From 1-14-2-50-31-20 sp964617555 (GTDB lineage: Bacteria > Bacteroidota > Ignavibacteria > Ignavibacteriales > Melioribacteraceae): 22,028 nt of DNA. Under the pieces are notes generated by a model. The model searched no databases. It worked only from the letters and a program-made list of their open reading frames with translations, and had not been told where the DNA came from. The stretch is from assembly GCA_964617555.1 (NCBI GenBank), contig CAZTYP010000038.1, positions 1-22,028 of the forward strand, read 5' to 3'. The position numbers and the translations under genes are program-made. Of this stretch, positions 8,348-15,841 are shown one piece after another. How positions within the stretch are numbered: the first letter of the stretch is position 1; each line of letters starts with the position of its first letter.

Positions 8348-9739
8348 ATGCAAAAAAAGAAAAAACGAGAACATTGGAATTCGAAAATAGGTTTTATTTT
8401 AGCGGCTGCCGGCTCTGCAATCGGTTTAGGCAATATCTGGAAGTTTCCTTACGTTGTTGGAGATAACGGTGGTGCGGCTTTTATAATTATTTATCTTCTA
8501 TGTGTACTTTTGCTTGGACTTCCCGTCATTATTTCCGAAATAATTATCGGAAGGACAACACAACTTAATCCCGTAGGAGCTTTTAAGGCATTATCCAAAT
8601 CCAAATTATGGCCAATGATTGGCGGTATGGGCATACTTGCCGGTTTTATTATTCTTTCCTTTTATGCCGTGGTTGCCGGATGGTCTGCTGGATATATAAT
8701 TGAAGCCATTAGCGGACATTTTTATAATTTTACTACCCCGGAAGCAGCGGGAAAACATTTTACTGCATTAACCCAAAATGTATCATGGATTGTAAGTTGG
8801 TTTGCCGTTTTTATGGGACTGACAATTTCAATTGTTTATTTCGGCGTACAAAAAGGGATTGAACTTGGCAGCAAAATATTAATGCCGTTACTATTTATCA
8901 TTCTTTTTATTCTTATGATAAACGGTCTTACTCTCGACGGAGCTTCAGAAGGATTGAAATTTTTGTTTCACCCCGATTGGTCTAAAATTACCGGCGGAAC
9001 AATTCTAGAGGCATTGGGGCAAGCATTCTTCACCTTAAGTTTGGGGATGGGTGCAATGCTTACTTACGGAAGCTATATGTCTAAAAAAGATAATGTACCT
9101 ACTGCTTCCGTAGAAATTGTTTTTCTTGATACACTTATTGCTGTTGTTGCAGGCATTGCAATTTTCACTGCGGTATTCTCTACCGGGCAAAGCCCCACCG
9201 TAGGAGCCGGGCTTATTTTTCACACACTACCCGTAGTATTTACCAAAATGACCGGAGGATATTTTTTCTCCATCATTTTTTTCATATTACTTGCAATAGC
9301 CGCACTCACTTCAACAATATCTTTGCTTGAAGTTGTTGTTGCTTATTTTGTTGACGAAAAAGGATGGGAACGCCACAAAGCCGTAATTGTTTTCGGAGGA
9401 ATTACATTCCTTATCGGAATTCCGAGTGCTCTTTCCTTTAACGTGCTATCCGATTTTCATATTTTCGGATTAACATTTTTTGATTTGGCAGATTACTTCT
9501 CCGCTAACATTCTTCTGCCCTTTGGTGGAATGATGATTTCCATTTTTATCGGGTGGATTTGGGGTGTTGATAATGCTCTGAAAGAATTACACAATGGGGC
9601 TGAAAATATTTTTGAAAAAACTCCATACTTAATTCCTGTATGGACATTCTTGATAAAATTTGTTGCTCCTATTTCAATATTTATTATTTTAATTAATTCT
9701 ATCGGCTTACTGGATACAATTATTAATTTATTTAACTAA
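8348..9739 (+). CDS. Neurotransmitter:sodium symporter family amino-acid transporter
   Basis: This is a Na+-dependent inner-membrane importer of the NSS (SNF) family, LeuT/MhsT-like; bacterial members carry amino acids such as leucine, tryptophan or tyrosine. The 463 residues hold about 11 hydrophobic segments, the usual bacterial form that lacks TM12. TM1 carries GSAIGLGNIWKFPY (22-35), the unwound Na+/substrate-binding helix, followed by DNGGAAF. A later GMGAMLTYGSYM segment matches the TM6/7 region and SLLEVVVAYFVDE the TM8 region. The exact substrate cannot be read from the sequence. It starts at ATG with AAAGG about 7 bases upstream. The next gene begins 15 bp after its stop, so the two are probably cotranscribed. 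Confidence 0.93.
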   Translation: MQKKKKREHWNSKIGFILAAAGSAIGLGNIWKFPYVVGDNGGAAFIIIYLLCVLLLGLPVIISEIIIGRTTQLNPVGAFKALSKSKLWPMIGGMGILAGFIILSFYAVVAGWSAGYIIEAISGHFYNFTTPEAAGKHFTALTQNVSWIVSWFAVFMGLTISIVYFGVQKGIELGSKILMPLLFIILFILMINGLTLDGASEGLKFLFHPDWSKITGGTILEALGQAFFTLSLGMGAMLTYGSYMSKKDNVPTASVEIVFLDTLIAVVAGIAIFTAVFSTGQSPTVGAGLIFHTLPVVFTKMTGGYFFSIIFFILLAIAALTSTISLLEVVVAYFVDEKGWERHKAVIVFGGITFLIGIPSALSFNVLSDFHIFGLTFFDLADYFSANILLPFGGMMISIFIGWIWGVDNALKELHNGAENIFEKTPYLIPVWTFLIKFVAPISIFIILINSIGLLDTIINLFN

Positions 9740-9754
9740 ACAACCGGTAACTTT

Positions 9755-11380
9755 ATGAAAAAAACAACACTTGGAATAATTACACTAACTTCAATTTTCG
9801 GAATTGTACTTTTATATTCGGCCCTCTTCGGTAACTTGCAACCTCTTTTTGATTTAGTTTGGACTTTCCCTGGAAATTTCGATTTTTTTAAATCATTTCC
9901 TTCAAAAGAAATCCCACTCGGCGTAGTTCCATTAATGATTGTTGCATTAATAGGAACAGGTATTTTTGTAAGTATCAAATTAAGTTTTCCCCAGGTTACT
10001 CATTTTTGGCACGGTGTAAAAGTAACAATGGGAATTTACGATAATCCTGATGACGACGGTGATTTAAACCACTTTAAAGCACTTTCAACCGCCCTATCGG
10101 CTACTGTGGGCATAGGAAATATTGCCGGCGTAGCTACGGCACTTTATTACGGCGGCCCCGGTGCATTGTTCTGGATGTGGGTTACAGCCTTTTTCGGTAC
10201 AGCATTAAAGTTTGCCGAAAGTACTCTGGCAGTTAAATACAGAGAAATACTTCCTGACGGCACAACCGCAGGAGGGCCAATGTACACAATAGAAAAAGGA
10301 CTTGGGCCTAATTGGCGTTGGATGGCTGTTGCCTTTGCAAGTTTTGCAATAATCTGTTCTTTTGCTACCGGTAATGCCATTCAGTCCTTTACTGTTTCCG
10401 ATCAAATTTATTCCGAGGTTTCTCAACTCTTCGGTAAAGGAAGTTTTCTTACAATAAAACATCAAGTCTTTTCCGGCTTTGAGGTTTCGTATCAACAAGT
10501 AATTAACGGAATTATACTTGCGGCAATAGTTGGCGCAGTAATAATCGGCGGTATTAAACGTATTGGAAATGTTACGGGCTTTCTTGCTCCGTTTATGGCC
10601 ATGTTTTATGTGCTTGCGGGTATGTTAATTCTTGTTGCAAACTTAAACGAACTTGTGCATGCCTTCGGATTGATTTTTAAAATGGCTTTTAACCCGCCTG
10701 CACAAATTGCCGGAGTTGGCAGCGGAACTTTTTTAGTATTTATGAATACTATGCTTTGGGGAGTTAAACGAGGGCTTTATTCCAACGAAGCCGGACAAGG
10801 AAGCGCCGCAATTGCACATTCTACCGCAAAAACAAAATACCCTGTACGCGAAGGCTCGGTTGCAATGTTAGGCCCGTTTATTGATACTATTACAATTTGT
10901 ACCTTGACCGGCTTGGTAATTCTTGTTACCGGAGCTTGGCATCATACACAATTTTATGTGGAACGCATTGACCCAAATTTTACCGGACAACTTTATAACT
11001 CCTCTTTACTCACTTCCCTTGCTTTTAAGGAAGGATTAAGTTGGATGTTTGATTACGGAGATAAGATTATTACAATCGGAGTTCTTTTGTTTGCAATATC
11101 TACAATGATTAGTTGGTCTTTCTATGGCGATAGAGCAACCTATTATCTTTTCGGGAAAAAAATGATATTGCCTTACAAATGGCTCTTCATTCTATTTGTC
11201 TTCATAGGAGCAATTGCGGAACTTGAAGCCATTTGGGCTTTTGGAGATGCCGCATTGGGGTTTATGACTTTTCCAAATTTAATTTCTATTATCTTACTTG
11301 CTCCCGTATTGCTGAAAGACATGAAAGAGTATTTTTCGCAAGAACATATTCCATATAAGCAAAAACAAAAAAAGAAATAA
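9755..11380 (+). CDS. Alanine/glycine:cation (Na+) symporter, AGCS family
   Basis: This is a Na+-coupled importer of small amino acids (D/L-alanine, glycine) in the inner membrane. The 541 residues include the family signatures SATVGIGNIAGVATA (115-129) and GGPGALFWMWV (133-143), GGPMYTIEKGLG (173-184), and the conserved SNEAGQGSAAIAHSTA stretch. There are about 10-11 hydrophobic segments. It is longer than typical members (about 450-490) because of an N-terminal extension (first TM then a loop FPGNFDFFKSFPSKEIP) and a lysine-rich tail (KQKQKKK). It follows the NSS gene by 15 bp without a clear ribosome site of its own. It could equally transport another small amino acid. Confidence 0.93.
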   Translation: MKKTTLGIITLTSIFGIVLLYSALFGNLQPLFDLVWTFPGNFDFFKSFPSKEIPLGVVPLMIVALIGTGIFVSIKLSFPQVTHFWHGVKVTMGIYDNPDDDGDLNHFKALSTALSATVGIGNIAGVATALYYGGPGALFWMWVTAFFGTALKFAESTLAVKYREILPDGTTAGGPMYTIEKGLGPNWRWMAVAFASFAIICSFATGNAIQSFTVSDQIYSEVSQLFGKGSFLTIKHQVFSGFEVSYQQVINGIILAAIVGAVIIGGIKRIGNVTGFLAPFMAMFYVLAGMLILVANLNELVHAFGLIFKMAFNPPAQIAGVGSGTFLVFMNTMLWGVKRGLYSNEAGQGSAAIAHSTAKTKYPVREGSVAMLGPFIDTITICTLTGLVILVTGAWHHTQFYVERIDPNFTGQLYNSSLLTSLAFKEGLSWMFDYGDKIITIGVLLFAISTMISWSFYGDRATYYLFGKKMILPYKWLFILFVFIGAIAELEAIWAFGDAALGFMTFPNLISIILLAPVLLKDMKEYFSQEHIPYKQKQKKK

Positions 11381-11531
11381 TTAATATAAGTTCATCATAA
11401 AATAAAATATCAATTTTTTTATTCGGAAAAAATGTGAAACGGAATGTGGAAAAGACAGAAAATTTCGGCTTTGAAAAAGAGCGGAATATTAATAATAAAA
11501 TAAACTTTTAATATACTACAAACAAAAAATT

Positions 11532-13049
11532 ATGATGAATAAACGTTCTGCCGGAATACTTTTACACCCTACTTCCCTTCCAGGGAAATTCGGTATCGGA
11601 GAACTCGGAAACGAAGCAATAAATTTTATAAACTTCTTACACGCAGCCGGACAAACATTATGGCAAATTTTCCCCTTGGGACCAACCGGCTACGGTAACT
11701 CCCCATACCAAAGTTTTTCAGCTTTTGCCGGAAATCCTTACTTAATAAGTTTGGAAAAACTTTATGAAGAGGGATTGCTTTCACAAACGGAATTAGAATT
11801 AATGCCTGAATCCGACCCACACAAAATAGACTACGGCTCAATATTCATCAATAAGTTTAAAGTTTTGCACTTGGCTTATAATAAGATGAAAAAGCAAAAA
11901 AAAACAACGTTAACTAACTATAACAATTTTTGCGAAGTACATAAAAATTGGTTGGACGATTATGCTCTGTTTATGGCCGTAAAAAATTATCACGGCGGAA
12001 AACATTGGAAAGAATGGAATAACGAAATTGCATTCCGTAAAGAGGATGCCGTAAAAAAATGGGAAGAAAAATTATCCGATGAAATCAATTTCCAAAAATT
12101 TTTACAATTTGAATTTATGAAACAATGGCAACGGATAAAGGAATATGCAAACGAAAAAGGGATTCAAATAATTGGCGACCGCCCTATGTTTGTTGCTTAC
12201 GACAGCTCCGATGTATGGGCTGCAAAAGAACTTTTTTCCGTTGATAAAAACGGAAATCTTGAAACAATGGCCGGAGTTCCACCGGATTATTTCAGCCCTA
12301 CCGGACAACTATGGGGAAATCCCCTTTATCGTTGGGAAAAAATGGAAGAAAACGGATTTAACTGGTGGATAAAACAATTTGAAAGGATGTACGAATTAGT
12401 TGATATTATCCGCTTGGACCATTTTAGAGGATTGGAATCTTATTGGGAAATTCCGGGAAACGCCGAAAATGCGATTAATGGTAGATGGGTAAAAGCCCCC
12501 GGGGAAAAATTGTTGACAGCCTTGAAAAACTCTCTCGGAAAAATAAAAATTCTTGCGGAAGATTTAGGTGTAATTACACCAGAAGTAGAAGCTCTTAGAG
12601 ACAAATTTAATTTACCCGGAATGAAAATCTTACAATTTGCCTTCGGTGAAAACGGAGATAAAAATTTTCTGCCGCATAACCATATTAAAAATTGTTGCGT
12701 TTACACAGGTTCGCACGATAACGATACAACAAAAGGATTTTTCGAAAAAGAAAAATTAAATAATACCGGTGTTTTTGAATGGGCACAAAAATATCTGAAC
12801 TATTATGGCGATGACATTTGCATGGCTTTAATAATTGCAGCATACAAATCCGTTGCAGATATTGTAATTATACCGATGCAAGATATTCTTAATCTCGGTT
12901 CCGAAGCACGAATGAACTTTCCGAGCAAAGCCGAAGGGAATTGGCAATGGCGTTTTACATGGGAACAAGTTTATCCCAAACTGAGTGAACATTATAAAAA
13001 CATGACCAAGATGTTCCAGCGTTCTAACGAAGAATTTAATGATGCCTAA
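11532..13049 (+). CDS. malQ: 4-alpha-glucanotransferase (amylomaltase, GH77)
   Basis: MalQ is a cytoplasmic disproportionating enzyme that moves alpha-1,4-glucan segments between maltodextrins, releasing glucose, in glycogen/maltodextrin turnover. The 505 residues are the short bacterial amylomaltase form. Seen are the N-terminal LHPTSLPGKFGIGELG, the PLGPTGYGNSPYQS acceptor-site stretch (48-62), nucleophile Asp296 in RLDHFRG, WEIP just after, general acid/base Glu343 in AEDLG, and Asp396 in TGSHDNDT. Start is ATG 11532 or the adjacent ATG 11535; neither has a clear SD. The 151-bp gap upstream suggests its own promoter. No other maltodextrin gene is next to it, so it is probably a stand-alone member of the glycogen pathway. 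Confidence 0.96.
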   Translation: MMNKRSAGILLHPTSLPGKFGIGELGNEAINFINFLHAAGQTLWQIFPLGPTGYGNSPYQSFSAFAGNPYLISLEKLYEEGLLSQTELELMPESDPHKIDYGSIFINKFKVLHLAYNKMKKQKKTTLTNYNNFCEVHKNWLDDYALFMAVKNYHGGKHWKEWNNEIAFRKEDAVKKWEEKLSDEINFQKFLQFEFMKQWQRIKEYANEKGIQIIGDRPMFVAYDSSDVWAAKELFSVDKNGNLETMAGVPPDYFSPTGQLWGNPLYRWEKMEENGFNWWIKQFERMYELVDIIRLDHFRGLESYWEIPGNAENAINGRWVKAPGEKLLTALKNSLGKIKILAEDLGVITPEVEALRDKFNLPGMKILQFAFGENGDKNFLPHNHIKNCCVYTGSHDNDTTKGFFEKEKLNNTGVFEWAQKYLNYYGDDICMALIIAAYKSVADIVIIPMQDILNLGSEARMNFPSKAEGNWQWRFTWEQVYPKLSEHYKNMTKMFQRSNEEFNDA

Positions 13050-13112
13050 AAAGCAACATTATTGCATCTTTGTTGTTTAATCAACTTTGCTAAAATAACT
13101 TGAGGAAATTTA

Positions 13113-13583
13113 ATGTTTGATTTTATAAAAAATATTATTGGTAAAACCCCCGACAATACAGACAATACAACAGAAACATATTCCGAACAAAAATTACAAA
13201 TTGCAACATGTGCCCTCTTCCTTGAAGTTGCAAACTCCGATGATGAATTTTCCGATACCGAAAAAGAATTTATTAAAACCACAATGCAAAAAGAATTTAA
13301 TTTAAGTAATGATACTCTTGAACAACTTATGCAATTATCCGAACAACAAACCCGCGAAAGCGTTAGCCTTTACGAGTTTACTGATATTATCAATAAAAAT
13401 TTTTCGCGGAACGAAAAACTCTCTATTATAAAAAACCTTTGGCGCCTGGCATATGCCGATGGAAGATTGGATAAATATGAAGAATATTTTTTAAGAATAA
13501 TTAATCAAAATCTTCATCTTGAACATGCGGATATGATTGCCGCCAAATTGGAAGTAAAAAAAGAGAAAGAAAATAAACTATAA
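13113..13583 (+). CDS. TerB-fold protein (tellurite-resistance TerB/DjlA-N family)
   Basis: A small, all-helical, probably cytoplasmic protein of 156 residues. The core (about 25-145) shows the two pseudo-repeats of the TerB fold: ALFLEVANSDDEFSDTEKEFI (34-54), with acidic residues Asp43, Asp44 and Glu50, and LAYADGRLDKYEEYFLR (112-128), with Asp116 and Glu123. In the family these acidic clusters are proposed to bind metal. There is no J-domain, so it is not DjlA, and no other ter gene is nearby, so tellurite resistance should not be assumed. It starts at ATG with a good TTGAGG site about 8 bases upstream, 63 bp after malQ, and is possibly cotranscribed with it. Confidence 0.85.
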   Translation: MFDFIKNIIGKTPDNTDNTTETYSEQKLQIATCALFLEVANSDDEFSDTEKEFIKTTMQKEFNLSNDTLEQLMQLSEQQTRESVSLYEFTDIINKNFSRNEKLSIIKNLWRLAYADGRLDKYEEYFLRIINQNLHLEHADMIAAKLEVKKEKENKL

Positions 13584-13736
13584 TTTTTTATTTGTCCCCT
13601 ATTAAAAAAAAATGGGGGGGAATATATTGCCGAAATTTTTATAAAGTAGAATAACGTATTATATATTCTTACTAATATTGCATTTTATCACTTATATAAT
13701 TTATATCAAAAATTTTTTGCCATTAAATTAAAAAAA

Positions 13737-13755
13737 TGTTACACTTACTATAACA
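13737..13755. promoter_or_regulatory. Candidate operator, TGTTA-N9-TAACA inverted repeat
   Basis: A perfect 5-bp inverted repeat with a 9-bp spacer lies 13 bases before the Rrf2-type regulator start, in the right place for autoregulation. A TATAAT box stands at 13695-13700 without a good -35 partner. Inverted repeats of this length are frequent by chance in AT-rich DNA. Confidence 0.25.
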
Positions 13756-13768
13756 ATTAAAGAGAATT

Positions 13769-14206
13769 ATGTCAGCTTCAACTAAATTATCTTCATCTGT
13801 AAAAGCACTTTCCTTTTTGGCGGAAAGTTACCCTATACCCAAAACAAGCAAAGAAATTGCCGAAAATACGGGCATCAATGCATCGAAACTCCGGAAACTA
13901 CTATCGTTACTCTCCAAATCAGATATTGTTACAAGCAGTCAAGGCACCAAGGGCGGGTTCCTACTTTTGAAATCACCCAAGGAGATCCATTTGCAAGAAA
14001 TCTATTGTTCCATAGAAGACAGAAAAGCTTTCCATCTTAACGTTAGCGATGTTGGCGGAAATAACAATTACGATTTTTTCGGATATTTTAATGAACTCTT
14101 TGCAGAGGTTCAAGTTGATATAGAAAACAAAATGAGAAAAATCACACTGCAATCCATTATGGATAAATTAAATATTAGATCGAATTTTAAGAAAGACACA
14201 AAATAA
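13769..14206 (+). CDS. Rrf2-family transcriptional regulator without Fe-S cysteines
   Basis: A 145-residue winged-helix regulator. The N-terminal wHTH (about 7-70) has the Rrf2 pattern: KALSFLAES, then TSKEIAENTGINASKLRKLLSLLSK (27-51, recognition helix) and SSQGTKGGFLL (56-66), the typical wing GxxGG. Family members such as IscR and NsrR bind a 2Fe-2S or 4Fe-4S cluster through three cysteines in the 90-110 region. This protein has only one Cys (Cys80), so it probably senses something else, like the cluster-free members of the family. It lies 14 bp upstream of the ALDH7 gene with the perfect AAGGAG site of that gene between them, so it most likely controls the downstream lysine-catabolism genes. 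Confidence 0.9.
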   Translation: MSASTKLSSSVKALSFLAESYPIPKTSKEIAENTGINASKLRKLLSLLSKSDIVTSSQGTKGGFLLLKSPKEIHLQEIYCSIEDRKAFHLNVSDVGGNNNYDFFGYFNELFAEVQVDIENKMRKITLQSIMDKLNIRSNFKKDTK

Positions 14207-14220
14207 TAAGGAGTACGAAA

Positions 14221-15753
14221 ATGGAATTCTTAAAAAAATTAGGGATTAAAAAGAAAAATTTCGGAGCCTCTACCGGATTAAAATGGTACGGTTCGGAAAA
14301 AAACGAAGAGTTAAAAATTTACTCTCCTATTAATGGTAAATATCTTGCTTCGGTTTATCAGGCAAGCGAAAAAGATTATGACAAAGTGGTTGCAAAATCT
14401 CACGAAGCTTTTTTGAAATGGAGGAAAATACCGGCTCCTAAACGCGGCGAAATTGTTAGAGAAATTGGGAACAAACTGCGTGAATACAAAGACCCGCTTG
14501 GTAAATTGGTTACCTACGAAATGGGTAAATCCTTACAAGAAGGTTGGGGTGAAGTTCAAGAGATGATTGATATTTGCGATTTTGCGGTAGGACAATCAAG
14601 AATGCTATACGGCTCTACAATGCACTCCGAAAGACCCGAACACAGAATGTACGACCAATACCATCCGCTTGGAGTTGTCGGTACAATTTCGGCTTTTAAC
14701 TTTCCGGTTGCAGTATGGTCGTGGAACGCAATGATAGCAACTGTTTGTGGCGACACCAACTTGTGGAAACCTTCTTCCAAAGTTCCATTAACTGCAATTG
14801 CCGTTCAAAACATTATAGGCGAAGTGATTAAAAAATATAAATTACCGGAAGGCTTATTCTCATTGGTAATAGGAAAAGGCTCATCCGTTGGCGAAAAATT
14901 AATTAACGATAAACGTATTCCGCTTGTATCAATAACCGGCTCTATCGGGGTTGGCAGAAGAGCGGCTCAAAAAATTGCCGCACGCTTCGGTAAATACATT
15001 TTGGAGCTTGGCGGAAATAATGCGATTATCTTAACTCCCAGTGCAAATTTGCAAATGGCTATTCCCGCAATAGTTTTCGGTGCCGTAGGAACTGCGGGAC
15101 AACGTTGCACATCAACACGCCGTTTGATTATTCACGAATCTATTTACGATAAAGTAAAAGCATCTTTGGTTAAAGCGTATAAAACATTAAAAATCGGCTC
15201 CCCGATGGATCAGAAAAACCATGTAGGTCCGCTAATTGATAAATCCGCCGTTGAAGATTTTAAACTTGCTTTGGAGATGGCTAAAAAAGAAGGAGGTAAG
15301 GTAATTTACGGCGGTAAGGTTCTTACAGGCAAAGGTTACAGTTCCGGCTGTTACGTACAACCCGCATTGGTTGAAGCCGAAAATCACTATCAAATAGTTC
15401 AGGAAGAAACTTTTGCTCCTATTCTTTATCTGATTAAATACAAAGGTGATGTTGAAGATGCTATTGCAATACATAACGATGTTGTACAAGGACTCTCTTC
15501 TTCAATCTTTACCGATAAATTGCAAGAAGCAGAAACATTTCTATCCCATTGGGGAAGCGATTGTGGTATCGCAAATGTTAATATAGGTACTTCCGGTGCC
15601 GAAATCGGCGGAGCTTTCGGAGGCGAAAAAGAAACCGGTGGCGGACGTGAATCCGGGTCGGATGCTTGGAAAGCATATATGAGACGTCAAACAAACACAA
15701 TAAATTACGGCAAAGAACTACCACTTGCCCAAGGGATTAAATTCGAAATCTAA
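14221..15753 (+). CDS. Alpha-aminoadipate semialdehyde dehydrogenase (ALDH7/antiquitin type)
   Basis: This NAD(P)+-dependent aldehyde dehydrogenase of 510 residues most resembles ALDH7A1, which oxidises L-alpha-aminoadipate-6-semialdehyde to L-alpha-aminoadipate in lysine breakdown. Seen are FNFPVAVWSWN (159-169) with Asn160, Lys183 in LWKPSS, SITGSIGVGRRAA (Rossmann), catalytic Glu262 in LELGGNNA and the nucleophile Cys296 in GTAGQRCTSTRRL. The C-terminal GTSGAEIGGAFGG, GGGRESGSDAWKAYMRR and LPLAQGIKFE are close to the animal/plant antiquitin signature. It has a strong AAGGAG site 6 bases before the ATG. The neighbouring lysine-ketoglutarate reductase supports the substrate assignment; betaine-aldehyde or other aldehyde activity is possible, as some ALDH7 proteins are broad. 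Confidence 0.93.
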   Translation: MEFLKKLGIKKKNFGASTGLKWYGSEKNEELKIYSPINGKYLASVYQASEKDYDKVVAKSHEAFLKWRKIPAPKRGEIVREIGNKLREYKDPLGKLVTYEMGKSLQEGWGEVQEMIDICDFAVGQSRMLYGSTMHSERPEHRMYDQYHPLGVVGTISAFNFPVAVWSWNAMIATVCGDTNLWKPSSKVPLTAIAVQNIIGEVIKKYKLPEGLFSLVIGKGSSVGEKLINDKRIPLVSITGSIGVGRRAAQKIAARFGKYILELGGNNAIILTPSANLQMAIPAIVFGAVGTAGQRCTSTRRLIIHESIYDKVKASLVKAYKTLKIGSPMDQKNHVGPLIDKSAVEDFKLALEMAKKEGGKVIYGGKVLTGKGYSSGCYVQPALVEAENHYQIVQEETFAPILYLIKYKGDVEDAIAIHNDVVQGLSSSIFTDKLQEAETFLSHWGSDCGIANVNIGTSGAEIGGAFGGEKETGGGRESGSDAWKAYMRRQTNTINYGKELPLAQGIKFEI

Positions 15754-15768
15754 TTTTATTAGTTAATT

Positions 15769-15801
15769 AAAAAGCTGTTCATATTTTTTGAACAGCTTTT
15801 T
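15769..15801 (+). terminator. Rho-independent terminator after the ALDH7 gene
   Basis: GCTGTTCA (15774-15781), loop TATTTTT, TGAACAGC (15789-15796): a perfect 8-bp stem extended by five A-U pairs and ending in a T run to 15803. It is the strongest hairpin in the window and could work in both directions. It lies between the two lysine-pathway genes. Confidence 0.88.
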
Positions 15802-15841
15802 TTATGTAAAAGAATTGTTAAGATATTTGCGGAGAATTAAT

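Noticed and set aside
13113..13583. Tellurite-resistance operon
   Set aside because: Only a TerB-fold protein is present; no terC, terD/E or terZ-type neighbours are seen.
13591..13621. CCCC / GGGG pairing after the TerB-type gene as a terminator
   Set aside because: Only about five G-C pairs around a 17-base loop, and no T tract follows the G run; it may be just adjacent homopolymers.
15788..15841. N-terminal extension of the LKR protein by 18 residues
   Set aside because: The extended start lies inside the terminator hairpin and before the conserved KRIIGIRRED beginning; ATG 15842 has a proper GGAG.
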